Below are positions 1 through 8,439 of a stretch of DNA of 40,192 nt, piece by piece. The stretch's first letter is position 1. The number at the start of each line of letters is the position of its first letter. Source of the stretch: Euryarchaeota archaeon ADurb.BinA087 (lineage in GTDB: Archaea; Halobacteriota; Methanomicrobia; Methanomicrobiales; Methanospirillaceae); contig MVZQ01000004.1 in NCBI GenBank assembly GCA_002068435.1, positions 1 through 40,192 on the forward strand. Direction: 5' to 3'. The notes under the pieces were generated by a model that saw nothing but the letters and a program-made list of their open reading frames with translations, searched no databases and was not told where the DNA came from. Made by a program: the position numbers and the translations under genes.

Positions 1-1
1 G

Positions 2-901
2 GGGAGGAGCGAGGTGTGGTTTCCCAAGTTCCTCCGGACAAAAGAACAGGCCCGGGGAGAGGCAGACTATTGCGACGTGTATATCGGGATCCCGATACTG
101 AAAAGCCATGGGTTCTGCGGCATGACCGGAGCGCTCAAACTCCACTGGGAAACGATGCTCGGCCTCCTCGAGAAACAGGAGCATGCAGGATATGGATTCG
201 GTACCGGCGATATCCGCCTGTTTCTTGATTACCTGTGTGCCATGAACCGTACCCGGGGATTCGATCTGGTGATCATGGATGCGCTTACGGCGAACCGGTC
301 TGGCCCGACAAACAATGTCGATGATCCTGATGCCAGAACCGATTTCATCCTCATGAATGCGATCCTCTGTTCGAAGGAATCGGTTGCCATCGATACGGTG
401 GAGACGCTGCTTGCCGGATTCCAGCTGGACTCGATTCCCCTCCTTGAATCGGCATTCAGGGATGGGATCGGGATCAACAAGCCGGCCTATATCGACCTGA
501 AAGGCTTCGATGCTTTCAAACACCACAAGAGATGGCTGCGGGAGACCTACCCTGGCTGCGGCCCGGGGAGCTATCCGCTCCAGGCGGGGATAGGGAATGC
601 GAGGACCCACGAGGATTTCAATGCCCCTGAAAGGGTGAGCGTTTCCTGCAGCACGGCGGATCAGCGGTATGTGTTCCGTTACACGGCATCGGAGCCGACG
701 CCCTGCAATCACCCGCTCGCGAGGATCGATCTCCTAATCAACGGTACGGTTGTCCGGCGCCTCTTTGATAACCTGACGGAAGGGAGTGTTTCGGTCAGCC
801 TTGAGCAGTACAGGAATATGAAGGTGCAGTATCAGATTGCTGCCTGGGATACCGCCCTCAACTGCACTCTCTCGGAGGAGAAGGTCCTGACGGTGTCCTG
901 A
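2..901 (+). CDS. DUF362 domain protein, 5' truncated by window edge
   Basis: The reading frame is open from the first bases of the window, so the true start lies upstream; the GTG at 14 is only the first internal start codon. The visible 295+ residues fit the C-terminal part of DUF362 proteins: a GIPILKSH segment, a GMTGALK motif, an MDALTANRSGP stretch, and a later AIDTV segment. DUF362 proteins of methanogens are often fused to or encoded near ferredoxins, but no ferredoxin cysteine cluster is visible in this part. The last 90 or so residues look like an added beta-rich domain. Molecular function is not established. The family call is firm; the role is open. Confidence 0.8.
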   Translation, partial: GRSEVWFPKFLRTKEQARGEADYCDVYIGIPILKSHGFCGMTGALKLHWETMLGLLEKQEHAGYGFGTGDIRLFLDYLCAMNRTRGFDLVIMDALTANRSGPTNNVDDPDARTDFILMNAILCSKESVAIDTVETLLAGFQLDSIPLLESAFRDGIGINKPAYIDLKGFDAFKHHKRWLRETYPGCGPGSYPLQAGIGNARTHEDFNAPERVSVSCSTADQRYVFRYTASEPTPCNHPLARIDLLINGTVVRRLFDNLTEGSVSVSLEQYRNMKVQYQIAAWDTALNCTLSEEKVLTVS

Positions 902-1173
902 TCTGATTCCCACGGGAGACCGCCAGCCGTAGTATCCCAATTTTTTTCTCCCTGAAAAAGATTCGCAGGAAGTGATCGACACCGGGGAGGAAAAAAAAAA
1001 TCTCTTCTGGAGATCCCCGGTCAAGCCTTAGGCGGCAGTGAATAATTTTTCCTGGAAATTGCACCGAGGTCTTCAAACCGGAATCCTCCAAAAGGCCGGG
1101 AGGGGAATTTTCGTCCATCCAAAACAACGAGAAGCTTTTTACCTCCTGTGGATATCATTGAACGAGGATCTCC

Positions 1174-2103
1174 ATGCGATGCAAAATTGGATACAGCCCG
1201 AGTATCGAACGGTCCCGGCCGACCGATGCACTACACCATGCAATACTTGCTGAACAGCTGGGATTTGATACCATCTGGGTCGATGATCACTTCCTGCCCG
1301 TGCCTCATATGACCGAATGCGGATTTGCGTGGACCTGGATGAGCTCTGCCCTCCAGGCCACGGACCGGGTATTCTTTGCCACTGCGGTCACTGCCCCGAT
1401 CATGCGGTATAACCCTGCCGTTGTGGCGCATGCCTTTGCCACCATGGGGGCGATGTACCCGGGACGGGTGGGGATAGGGGTCGGTTCAGGGGAAGAGCTG
1501 AACGAGATGGCAGTGGTGCGAGGGGAATGGCCCCATCCGGGAAAACGGCTTGAGATGCTCGAAGAGGCACTTTCCGTTATGTCGAAGCTCTGGACGAGCA
1601 CCGTGCCTGCCAGTTTTACCGGCTCCTATTACACCCTCACGAACGCCTCCCTGTTCACCAGACCGGAGCAGCCGATCCCCGTGTATTTCAGCGCAATCGG
1701 TCCACGGGCATCAACGATGGCGGGGCTCCTGGGCGATCACTTGATCACTGTTGCAAGGAACCCCTCCGTCGTCAGGGACGTGATCTTCCCGAACTTCGAG
1801 GCCGGAGCACGAAAGGCGGGAAAAGATCCAAAGACCATGGAACGAGCCCTCGCGGTTCTGTATTTTTACGACCCGGACCATCGGGTGGATCCTGAAGCGA
1901 TGAAGGTCTCTGCCTCGGAGGCGAAGATCGAGGTCGCTGGTGAGGGATCCCAGATGGAGCTCTGGCACAGCGCCGAAGATATCATCCAGCGAATCGAAGA
2001 GTGGAGACGGCTGGGATTCGATCACCTCATCTTCGGAAATTTCAGTGCGGATTGTGAGGCGGGTCTCAGGGTCTTTGAAGACGTCCTCCCGCACGTGATC
2101 TGA
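1174..2103 (+). CDS. F420-dependent LLM-class oxidoreductase (FGD-like)
   Basis: This 309-aa protein belongs to the luciferase-like monooxygenase (LLM) flavin/F420 superfamily. It shows the TIM-barrel start with WVDDHF near residues 35-40, then RVGIGVGSGEELNE at 98-111, which resembles the F420-dependent glucose-6-phosphate dehydrogenase-like branch, and a C-terminal FDHLIFGNF strand. Such enzymes transfer hydride between F420 and a substrate in the cytoplasm; the substrate cannot be deduced here. The ATG at 1174 has a GAGG ribosome-binding site about six bases upstream. The gene stands alone, with a T-rich stretch after the stop that may end transcription. Family assignment is strong, substrate unknown. 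Confidence 0.85.
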   Translation: MRCKIGYSPSIERSRPTDALHHAILAEQLGFDTIWVDDHFLPVPHMTECGFAWTWMSSALQATDRVFFATAVTAPIMRYNPAVVAHAFATMGAMYPGRVGIGVGSGEELNEMAVVRGEWPHPGKRLEMLEEALSVMSKLWTSTVPASFTGSYYTLTNASLFTRPEQPIPVYFSAIGPRASTMAGLLGDHLITVARNPSVVRDVIFPNFEAGARKAGKDPKTMERALAVLYFYDPDHRVDPEAMKVSASEAKIEVAGEGSQMELWHSAEDIIQRIEEWRRLGFDHLIFGNFSADCEAGLRVFEDVLPHVI

Positions 2104-2438
2104 AGACGTCCAAAAATCCTTTTTTCGCTCCTGTAATACCCTGTCTTTCTTCCGGGAGGAGCGGCAGGGGCCCAGGAATATCCCCCCTACTGCCATTACA
2201 AGCGGCATACTGAATCACTCGCGGGTACGTTTATTCGCCTCTCTACGGATCAGGAAGGATAAGCTCCTGGGAAAAGGGGTGAAGGTGTGCCGGGTTGGGA
2301 GGCGGGATATTCTTGGAGAACTGCGAAGGAATTGAGGGTATTATCCAGGTCCCTGATCAGGTTGCACATGATCGGGCGTTGTTTCATCTGCTGGAATTCC
2401 ACGATAGGCATAAGTGTATTGCATGCAGGTATTCGGCC
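2104..2438. other. Intergenic region without a supported gene
   Basis: A T-run at about 2119-2125, directly after the LLM gene, may serve as its terminator. The frame of the next gene is open upstream to 2295, but that extension is not protein-like and the downstream ATG fits the family better. I see nothing else here. Confidence 0.5.
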
Positions 2439-2825
2439 ATGAAGATCAAACTGACCAGTGTATTCGTGGACGACCAGGATAAGGCTCTCAGATTTTATAC
2501 CGGAGTCCTTGGCTTTGTGAAGAAAACGGATATTTCAGCAGGGAACTACCGGTGGCTGACCGTTGTCTCAGCAGAAGAGCCGGATGGTCCCCAGTTACTG
2601 CTTGAACCCAATGAAAACCCGGCAGCTAAATCCTACCAGGAATCGATCTTCAGCCAGGGCATTCCCGCAGCGATGTTCTTTGTGGATGATCTGCAGAAGG
2701 AGTACCACAGACTCCAGAACCTTGGCGTGAAATTCACCATGGAGCCGATGAAGACACCCGGCTCGACTATTGTCATCTTCGATGATACCTGCGGTAACCT
2801 GATACAGATCACCCAGATGGACTAA
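2439..2825 (+). CDS. VOC family protein (glyoxalase/bleomycin-resistance fold)
   Basis: A 128-aa single-domain vicinal-oxygen-chelate protein. The two beta-alpha-beta-beta-beta modules are visible: MKIKLTSVFVDDQDKALRFY with a VLGF loop at the start, and AMFFVDDLQKEYHRL followed by FDDTCGNLIQI at the end. Proteins of this type bind a metal or act in small-molecule modification; the exact substrate is unknown. The ATG at 2439 is preferred over the open upstream frame because the fold starts there, although its ribosome site is weak (AGGT). A relic of a GYD-protein gene follows directly after the stop. Confidence 0.85.
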   Translation: MKIKLTSVFVDDQDKALRFYTGVLGFVKKTDISAGNYRWLTVVSAEEPDGPQLLLEPNENPAAKSYQESIFSQGIPAAMFFVDDLQKEYHRLQNLGVKFTMEPMKTPGSTIVIFDDTCGNLIQITQMD

Positions 2826-2829
2826 GGGT

Positions 2830-2893
2830 CTGGAGACCAATATGGCGATCCCCCGTGAAGAAGTGAAGAAGCCCCATGAAGAGGATTCACTTT
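2830..2893 (+). pseudogene. 3' remnant of a GYD-domain protein gene
   Basis: Directly after the VOC stop codon the sequence translates as LETNMAIPREEVKK. This matches the C-terminus VETYVAIPREEVKRL of the intact GYD protein at 8055-8321. The match also runs into the 3' flank (GAGGATTCA in both). There is no start codon or upstream part, so this is a non-functional fragment left by an old duplication or deletion. Confidence 0.65.
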
Positions 2894-3200
2894 TTCCTAT
2901 CCACGCCCGATGATGAATACATTTCCTCTTCCAGTGCTTCCTCACGATCTTCTTACCCTGTACAGAAAAACCGTCACTACAAGGAATGAATGCATACGTA
3001 TCGCTCCCATTGCTCTCTTCCCTGAACGTTCAAAGGAATCCGGCACGGGTTATCAGTACGAACCTCCCGCTCCAAGATATGGTCCTTCGTGCGAACGATC
3101 AAGGGAAGTGGTTCAAAAAAATTATCATCGATCCTGATTCCTGTCCTTCTTACCTCTTACCCAAAAGGAGGAGCAATAGCAGATAAGGAGGAACGATACA
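2894..3200. other. Intergenic region upstream of a small ORF
   Basis: Several short frames overlap here, but none has a good start site or recognisable protein. The end of the region carries the strong Shine-Dalgarno sequence AAGGAGG (3185-3191) that serves the small gene at 3201. Confidence 0.5.
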
Positions 3201-3380
3201 ATGAGACAATTTCTTTCTTTTTTTCTGGTAGTTGCCGCTGTTATTATGGGAATATCGGCTGCGGAGACCACAAAAGAGTTCCTTGCATGGATTTTACCTC
3301 TGTTGATATCATGGGCTCAGATGCCTGATATCAGTGCCCTCATCAACAAGGTTGCTGTGAAAGGAGACGGCCTCACCTGA
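3201..3380 (+). CDS. 59-aa secreted or membrane peptide, unknown
   Basis: An ATG ten bases after a textbook AAGGAGG ribosome site opens a 59-codon frame. The protein starts MRQFLSFFLVVAAVIMGISA, which looks like a signal peptide or membrane anchor with possible cleavage after the SAA segment. A second hydrophobic stretch (FLAWILPLLISWA, about 27-39) and a short polar tail follow. No family is recognised. The ribosome site and signal-like N-terminus argue that it is real despite its size. It stands alone on the plus strand and converges with the RibD-type gene. Confidence 0.6.
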   Translation: MRQFLSFFLVVAAVIMGISAAETTKEFLAWILPLLISWAQMPDISALINKVAVKGDGLT

Positions 3381-3440
3381 CGGCGGGGCCTTTCCGGAAC
3401 TCATCAGAATCCTTTTTCGCACCTGCTCGGGATCACATTT

Positions 3441-3490
3441 CATGAGGTATTCTCATAGGAATGCTCATGAGGTATTCTCACAGGAATATC
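3441..3490. repeat. 25-bp tandem duplication at the end of the RibD-type gene
   Basis: Two adjacent copies begin CATGAGGTATTCTCA and continue with AGGAAT, differing at only a few positions (3441-3465 and 3466-3490). The second copy encodes the last codons of the minus-strand gene that ends at 3465 and the first lies just beyond its stop. It looks like a slippage duplication. Confidence 0.7.
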
Positions 3491-4151
3491 TCGCCCAGAC
3501 CAGGCCATCTCCCACGACTTCGGTCCGGATGAGCCGCAGGGGGACCTGGAGATCCGGGAATCCTGCCTTCACCGGGTCGAACATGGTCGGGTCCGGCTTC
3601 CCCCCGGCCAGGAAGGGGTGGACAAGCACGCTCACTTCCTCCACCACTCCTGCGTGAAGGAGGACACTGTTGAGGGTCCCCCCTGAATCGACGCGGACCG
3701 TTTCGACGCCATCTCTCCGGTTCAGCTGGTCCAATGCCTCACGCATATCGATACGGTCCGTCCCGGCAATGATGGCGTCGATCCTCCGTTCTGCCAGGTA
3801 ATCGAGATACTCCTTCGGAGTTGCAGCGGAGCAGAACGCACGGAGGTCCCGCATGTACGGCCAGGTCCGGATGGCGTCCCAGCACCGGACTCTCCCCCGG
3901 CTGTCAGCGATCACCAGGAGCGGCCGGGTATCCTCTGCTCCCTCCCGCGGAGTGAACAGATCCTCGTGTTCCTGTGGCACTTCGAGCGACGGGTTCTCGC
4001 GGACAGCGGCAAGGACCGTCTCGCTGCCGAACAGGATGGCATCCGGCTTCCAGGTCGCCGCAAGGGCATAATACTGGTCGAGATTCGCAGGGAAGTTCGT
4101 GATCCGGCCATCGAGGCTGGTGGCAACGTGAAGGATGACCCGGGGTAGCAT
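3465..4151 (-). CDS. RibD C-terminal-domain reductase (pyrimidine reductase type)
   Basis: This 228-aa protein is a stand-alone RibD_C (dihydrofolate-reductase-like) domain. It opens with PRVILHVATSLDGRI, the usual nucleotide-binding start, and has DAILFGSETVLA (about 35-46), the AGTDRIDMREAL segment and VDSGGTLNSVLL. The family includes the archaeal NADPH-dependent 2,5-diamino-6-ribosylamino-pyrimidinone 5'-phosphate reductase of riboflavin and F420 synthesis. Length fits that enzyme. No riboflavin gene is next to it, so a related reductase role is also possible. The ATG at 4151 gives the conserved N-terminus. Confidence 0.8.
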   Translation of the reverse strand: MLPRVILHVATSLDGRITNFPANLDQYYALAATWKPDAILFGSETVLAAVRENPSLEVPQEHEDLFTPREGAEDTRPLLVIADSRGRVRCWDAIRTWPYMRDLRAFCSAATPKEYLDYLAERRIDAIIAGTDRIDMREALDQLNRRDGVETVRVDSGGTLNSVLLHAGVVEEVSVLVHPFLAGGKPDPTMFDPVKAGFPDLQVPLRLIRTEVVGDGLVWARYSCENTS

Positions 4152-4280
4152 GCGACTGGCTCCTGATCAGGGGTAGGGGATGATGCTATAAAAAAGGGAA
4201 GAATGCGGGGTGAAGGTGATAACGAGGATGATCATTCTTTGATCGCACAAGTCGCTGTAATGTGCTGAGAGAGAAAGGAG

Positions 4281-4312
4281 AATTTATAGTTCATGAAAAT
4301 ATCTCATGAACC
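4281..4312 (+). promoter_or_regulatory. Promoter: TATA box plus TTCATGA inverted repeat
   Basis: A TATA-like TTTATAGT (4283-4290) lies about 26 bases before the ATG at 4313, as expected for a leaderless archaeal gene. TTCATGA (4290-4296) and TCATGAA (4304-4310) form an inverted repeat between the TATA box and the start, where a repressor or transcript hairpin could act. The function of the repeat is inferred. Confidence 0.45.
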
Positions 4313-5923
4313 ATGAATAAAAAATTAGCATTCGTTCTTATCCTGTGTCTTGTGGGAGCACTTGTTCTCCCTGCAGCATCCGCACCAGTGAAATCAACCC
4401 TCATTTCGCCGTCTGGTTCCGCCCAGCCGTTGAAGAGCACCGTGCCGGACTCACCAGGCGCCAGCGACGAGGACCACGGCAGGGCGGCGTCCTTTCGGGC
4501 AACCCTGGAGGAGAACGGATTTATTATCACCAGCGGCCAGATGACACCCATCGATCCGATCGTCGACCTGCTGGACTCCGGCATCGGTGATTCGGCCAAC
4601 GGCAACAATGCAGGCCAACCCTATAAGGTGCTGATGGTGCCGATCTCCCCTTTCGGCGAGGAACTTCCTTTCGAGGGGGGGTTCACGATCTTTCGGCTCA
4701 AACCTGACGAGGCGGTTGTCTACCTGGGGCCGACACCGCCAGCGTGCGACTACTTCAGCTTCACGGTCTTCCTCTGGGTCCGGCACAAGGATAGCCTCAT
4801 TCCCAAAGGGGACTGGATGGTCGCCGCCGTGAACGATCCGCTCAACAGCGCCCTGATCAAGACCCAGGGGAACGGCACCCCCTTCCGCAAACAGACGATA
4901 GTGATCTTCACGGCTGACAGGGGCGTCTATGAGCGCGTGTCGGAACTTGCCCAGGAGGCCGGTTATCCCGAATCAATGATCAATCCCTATGTCATTCCTT
5001 CCGGGCTGCTGAATCTCGGGGTCTATCCCGAGATCCCGCTCGCCGATTCGTTCATCATCCTGATGCGCACGGCCAACTTCGTCAGCAAGGCCGAGGGGAA
5101 CCATTACCTCAATGACGACCACTATGCCAGAGTATGGCGGGTTACGCCCGAAGAGGCAGTGACGCTGGATCCGTTCCCCACGCCCGAGCAGCGGGTCCGC
5201 AGATGGAAGAGCGAGAGCGAGCTCTATCCTGACCTGAACGCTGGGCTGGAGCGACTGGAACATGCCATCCTCGCCCAGACGCCCCATGTCCACTACGAAT
5301 CCTATGAATCCATCCGCTGGTTTGCTGAATCACGGGAGGTGCTGGAGGAGACTGATCCCGCCTCGCCCCTCTACCACAAGTTCGTTGCCGGGGAAGCCTC
5401 CGACACGCCCTACCTGCGGACATCGCTTTCCGGCGAGGCTGCGAATTTCACGCTGGGGAACGATGATATGGTGGTGGTCTACGGGGTCAACCATGCAGCG
5501 ACCGGCCTGGCTACCTATTCCAATTTCGGGGTGTACGGAGACTGGGTCACCAGTTCGTGCGAGGACAAACCGTGGCAGTACGTGTTCGGGTGTGGCGACC
5601 GGAGCTGGAACGGGGTGGCGAGCATGACCAACCACGAATTCACCGGGAGTGCAGAGGAATACATCCCCGGGGACCCGATGGCGCCCTACCTGTACGCGGT
5701 GAAGGTGCTGCGCCAGCCGCCGAACGACAAGCATGACCAGTACTTTGTCGTTGTGCCGACCGCGACTTCGGAACATCCGTGCGCAAGCCCCGGCTATTGT
5801 CTCAACCTTACCGACCCGATCATCATCGGCTACCGGGCATACCTCAATCCGGCCACTGCCTCTGGTGCCGATTACGAGGACATCATTCATGACCGGGCGA
5901 TCTGGTTCAGGACGCGGGAGTAA
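4313..5923 (+). CDS. Large secreted protein, unknown family
   Basis: The 536-aa product begins with a clear signal peptide (MNKKLAFVLILCLVGALVL, cleavage probably after the ASA segment) and is otherwise soluble and extracellular. The mature part has no membrane helix. It contains several cysteines around residues 415-430 (SCEDKPW, FGCGDRSW) and a late CASPGYC pair that may form disulfides. I do not recognise the family. The start and signal peptide closely resemble those of the surface protein at 15974-16801, including a shared KLAF block. It is GC-rich like its neighbours and stands as a single transcription unit. Confidence 0.8.
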   Translation: MNKKLAFVLILCLVGALVLPAASAPVKSTLISPSGSAQPLKSTVPDSPGASDEDHGRAASFRATLEENGFIITSGQMTPIDPIVDLLDSGIGDSANGNNAGQPYKVLMVPISPFGEELPFEGGFTIFRLKPDEAVVYLGPTPPACDYFSFTVFLWVRHKDSLIPKGDWMVAAVNDPLNSALIKTQGNGTPFRKQTIVIFTADRGVYERVSELAQEAGYPESMINPYVIPSGLLNLGVYPEIPLADSFIILMRTANFVSKAEGNHYLNDDHYARVWRVTPEEAVTLDPFPTPEQRVRRWKSESELYPDLNAGLERLEHAILAQTPHVHYESYESIRWFAESREVLEETDPASPLYHKFVAGEASDTPYLRTSLSGEAANFTLGNDDMVVVYGVNHAATGLATYSNFGVYGDWVTSSCEDKPWQYVFGCGDRSWNGVASMTNHEFTGSAEEYIPGDPMAPYLYAVKVLRQPPNDKHDQYFVVVPTATSEHPCASPGYCLNLTDPIIIGYRAYLNPATASGADYEDIIHDRAIWFRTRE

Positions 5924-6044
5924 GGTCTGGGGAACACAAAAAAAATTCCCTTCTCGATCCCATGGTCCGGTCAGGAAGGAACCACCCCCCGAAACCTTCA
6001 ATGATGATGGTGATGATAGGGTGGTATTGAGGGGTGAGTTCTCA

Positions 6045-6623
6045 ATGGAGGGCATGGATGAGAAAGCGATAGCAATCGTCTCGAGAGCAGCAACCGAAGC
6101 CCACGAGGGTCAGACCAGGAAGGACGGGAAAACTCCCTTCATTGTCCATCCTGAGCGGGTGGCGAAGTGCGTCGCCCATTACGGGGGGAACCATGTCGGC
6201 ATCATTGCGGCCTGGCTCCATGACGTGATCGAGGACCATATCGAGGGGGATGCGATGGTCCGTGAAGCACTGGAAGAGACGTGTCTTCCCGAGAATAACC
6301 TGCATGAAATCTACGCCATCGTCCTGGCCCTTACCAAGAATCCGGCAATTCCCGGGAAACGGGAGCGGTTTGCCGACACGCTGGACCGGATTCTCCATGC
6401 TCCAGGCCAGGCGATCCTTGTCAAGCTCTGTGACCGGATGGATAACCTGATCGATGCCCGTGATCAGGGGCAGCAGTTCCTCTCCGAATACCTGGACCTG
6501 ACGGATCACCTGATTGCGGTATTATCTGATGGTGCCATTCGTCACGGGTATTCTGAAGCACTCGGGCAACTGAAGGTCGTCCGGGAGGATCTGGGATTTT
6601 TTTATGAGGCAAAATTCTTTTAA
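6045..6623 (+). CDS. Mesh1-like HD hydrolase (small SpoT-type domain)
   Basis: A 192-aa single HD domain of the RelA/SpoT hydrolase type. The motif GQTRKDGKTPFIVHPERVA includes the first metal His (H35). WLHDVIED carries H59-D60 with the following E63-D64, and LVKLCDRMDN supplies the last Asp (D130). These are the features of small alarmone hydrolases such as Mesh1, which remove pyrophosphate from ppGpp or act on related nucleotides; no synthetase domain is present. GGGGTGA seven bases before the ATG at 6045 supports that start; the ATG at 6054 is an alternative that aligns with the paralog at 32571. Substrate in archaea is uncertain. Confidence 0.8.
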   Translation: MEGMDEKAIAIVSRAATEAHEGQTRKDGKTPFIVHPERVAKCVAHYGGNHVGIIAAWLHDVIEDHIEGDAMVREALEETCLPENNLHEIYAIVLALTKNPAIPGKRERFADTLDRILHAPGQAILVKLCDRMDNLIDARDQGQQFLSEYLDLTDHLIAVLSDGAIRHGYSEALGQLKVVREDLGFFYEAKFF

Positions 6624-6695
6624 TCCATGGCATGGGGTGAGGGAAGGCGTGGGGGTCCCCTCCCAAACCGGGCGAGAGCGAGAAAGCCCACCATT

Positions 6696-7313
6696 TCAGA
6701 CTCGGAGCGAGCCACGAAATCCCCTTGCGGCATAGTACGATGGCGCACTGTTGTGGAAGAGAAAGACCCTGCCGTACCGGCGATGGGCAAAGAGGGCCCC
6801 GCCGAGTTGTCTGATCGCGGGAGGGGTCTTTATCCAGCTCGACGTTTTCGTGTCAAAATTACCCAGGTCCTGCAATGCCCGGTATTGCTCTTCCGTTAAC
6901 AATTCAATGCCCATGGCGGCTGCCATGTCAATCGCGTTATTGTCTGGGGTATTGGTCTTCCTGGCCTCCTGGCCTTCACGATCGTAACACACGTTCCTGC
7001 GGCCTTTGGGACTCTCCGGCGAACAATCATAAAAAAGGTATTCTCCGGTTTTTGTATCTCGACCGACCACCTCTGGCTCCCCTCCCGTTCGTTCCATTTC
7101 ATGGAGCGACCACAATTTTTCGGGAAGTGCTTCCAGCCGTGCCTGGACATTCTTCCAGAAAAGCCCTTTATGCCGTTCCATGTTCTTCTCAAAACGGGCT
7201 TTTACTACACTTAGTAATTTGTTCTGTTGTTCCGGTGACAACGCTTTTTTGAGCGGAGGCATGATCCAGTATTCATCCGGGTTTTTTAAATCATCGATGA
7301 TGGTGAGGTTCAT
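6696..7313 (-). CDS. DUF4256 domain protein
   Basis: The protein matches DUF4256 along its whole length: SPEQQNKLL near the start, then RFEKNMERHKG, LWSLHEMERTGGEP, FYDCSPESPKGRR, NNAIDMAAAMGIELL, NFDTKTSSWIKTP and YYAARGFRGSLRV at the end. Function is unknown; the family is soluble and cytoplasmic. The frame opens at 7313, six bases after the stop of the YjbQ gene, so the two form an operon. The family start usually corresponds to MPPLKK (7262), which is an alternative start. The conserved Cys in YDCS and the many invariant charged residues suggest an enzyme. Confidence 0.85.
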   Translation of the reverse strand: MNLTIIDDLKNPDEYWIMPPLKKALSPEQQNKLLSVVKARFEKNMERHKGLFWKNVQARLEALPEKLWSLHEMERTGGEPEVVGRDTKTGEYLFYDCSPESPKGRRNVCYDREGQEARKTNTPDNNAIDMAAAMGIELLTEEQYRALQDLGNFDTKTSSWIKTPPAIRQLGGALFAHRRYGRVFLFHNSAPSYYAARGFRGSLRV

Positions 7314-7319
7314 CCCCTT

Positions 7320-7721
7320 CTACTCGCCACTGATCCCGATCATCACGTGGCGATGACGGGGACCGTCAAACTCGCAGAAGTACACGGCCTGCCAGGTTCC
7401 GAGGCCCAGGTGGCCATCGGCTACCGGGACGATTGCGGAAAAGCCCATGAGCGATGCCTTGACATGGGCATCGGAATTGCCCTCGGCATGGCGATAGTCG
7501 CCCGTTGCCGGCACCAGCCTGTTGAGGGTCGTGAGGATATCGCGGGCGACGTCAGGGTCGGCGTTCTCGTTTATCGTAAGGCCGGCAGTCGTATGGGGTA
7601 CATACACGTGGCAGACGCCGGTTTTCACGCCGTTCTTTTCCAGCTCAGAGGCGACCACCCCGGTAATGTCCAGCAGCTGGATCCTGGCGCTCGTGCGTAC
7701 TTCTCGTTGTGTCCATTTCAT
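7320..7721 (-). CDS. yjbQ: YjbQ family protein (UPF0047)
   Basis: A 133-aa protein of the YjbQ/UPF0047 family. The metal-site motifs are present: HVYVPHTTAGLTINENADPD near 38-57, DYRHAEGNSDAHVKASL near 74-90, and LGTWQAVYFCEFDGPR near the end. Members form trimers, and some show weak thiamine-phosphate synthase activity that can replace ThiE; the physiological role is unsettled. An AAGGTGA ribosome site precedes the ATG. It is the first gene of a two-gene operon with the DUF4256 protein. Confidence 0.9.
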   Translation of the reverse strand: MKWTQREVRTSARIQLLDITGVVASELEKNGVKTGVCHVYVPHTTAGLTINENADPDVARDILTTLNRLVPATGDYRHAEGNSDAHVKASLMGFSAIVPVADGHLGLGTWQAVYFCEFDGPRHRHVMIGISGE

Positions 7722-7905
7722 GATCTCACCTTATGTGCCACCAGTCTGCCCGCCTTATGGGGGGTCCGCTGGTCTGATTCCAAAAGGGTTGTTCGTATCA
7801 CCATGTCCACGCATCGTCTCTCCACTGATCATCAGTGATCATCCTCATGATATTCTTTACCTCCCCATTCTCCTGAATGGGCAAGGTGGCACAAAGAAGA
7901 GACGT

Positions 7906-7951
7906 GTTCCATGTCCTTTCCAATATGAGTTCCGTGTCCTTTCCAATAGGA
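7906..7951. repeat. 23-bp tandem repeat upstream of GYD gene
   Basis: Two adjacent copies (7906-7928 and 7929-7951) share TGTCCTTTCCAATA and differ at two positions. A partial third match (TCATGTCCCAT) follows. They lie 104 or more bases upstream of the GYD gene, in a stretch with no coding signal. A regulatory role is possible but not shown. Confidence 0.6.
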
Positions 7952-8054
7952 ATAGTGCAGTCATGTCCCATCTTCCCCGGATGTTTTCAGGTACCTTTTA
8001 ATAGTCAATCTCATATGTTAGCATGCCCTGAAAAGGGAGAAGGAGTGATGACCG

Positions 8055-8321
8055 ATGCATTTTGTTGCACTGCTGAAATTCAAAAAGAAGCCGGACAAGG
8101 CGTTTATGATCGAGACGCAGAAATTAATCGACGCAGATTCCCAGAAAGGGTTCAAATTCCATGCTATTTACTGGACTCTCGGGAAATACGATGCCGTGGC
8201 GGTGTATGAAGCCCCTGATGAAAAAGAGGCGATGAAAGCAGCCATGAAACGGGTGGAACTCATGGATGTGGAGACCTATGTGGCTATCCCACGGGAAGAA
8301 GTGAAGAGACTGATTGAATAG
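8055..8321 (+). CDS. GYD domain protein
   Basis: An 88-aa protein of the GYD family, small ferredoxin-like-fold proteins of unknown function. HFVALLKFKKKPDK forms the first strand, then the key block YWTLGKYDAVAVYEAPDEKEA (about 43-63) with G-K-Y-D in place of G-x-Y-D, and VETYVAIPREEVKRL at the end. AGGAG at 8041-8045 serves as ribosome site. A degraded 3' piece of a second copy lies at 2830-2893. It precedes the SagB-type lipoprotein gene, but a TATA-like stretch in between suggests separate transcription. Confidence 0.85.
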   Translation: MHFVALLKFKKKPDKAFMIETQKLIDADSQKGFKFHAIYWTLGKYDAVAVYEAPDEKEAMKAAMKRVELMDVETYVAIPREEVKRLIE

Positions 8322-8439
8322 AAGAGGATTCAGGCATTTCCCGATTTTTTTCCAGTGGCTACCCAGGCATCCACCACATCCTCTCCAGTATGACAAAAGA
8401 TAATTATCCCCCTTCTGATATGCACCATGGGAAAATGCG

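Noticed and set aside
2295-2438. N-terminal extension of the VOC protein
   Set aside because: The VOC fold starts at MKIKLT; the upstream residues show no similarity to the family and no ribosome site.
4000-4150. Plus-strand frames opposite the RibD-type gene
   Set aside because: They are short shadows in a GC-rich gene whose minus-strand product matches a known family over its full length.
5733-6044. Upstream extension of the first HD hydrolase
   Set aside because: It overlaps the end of the secreted-protein gene in another frame and lacks protein-like sequence; GGGGTGA marks the start at 6045.
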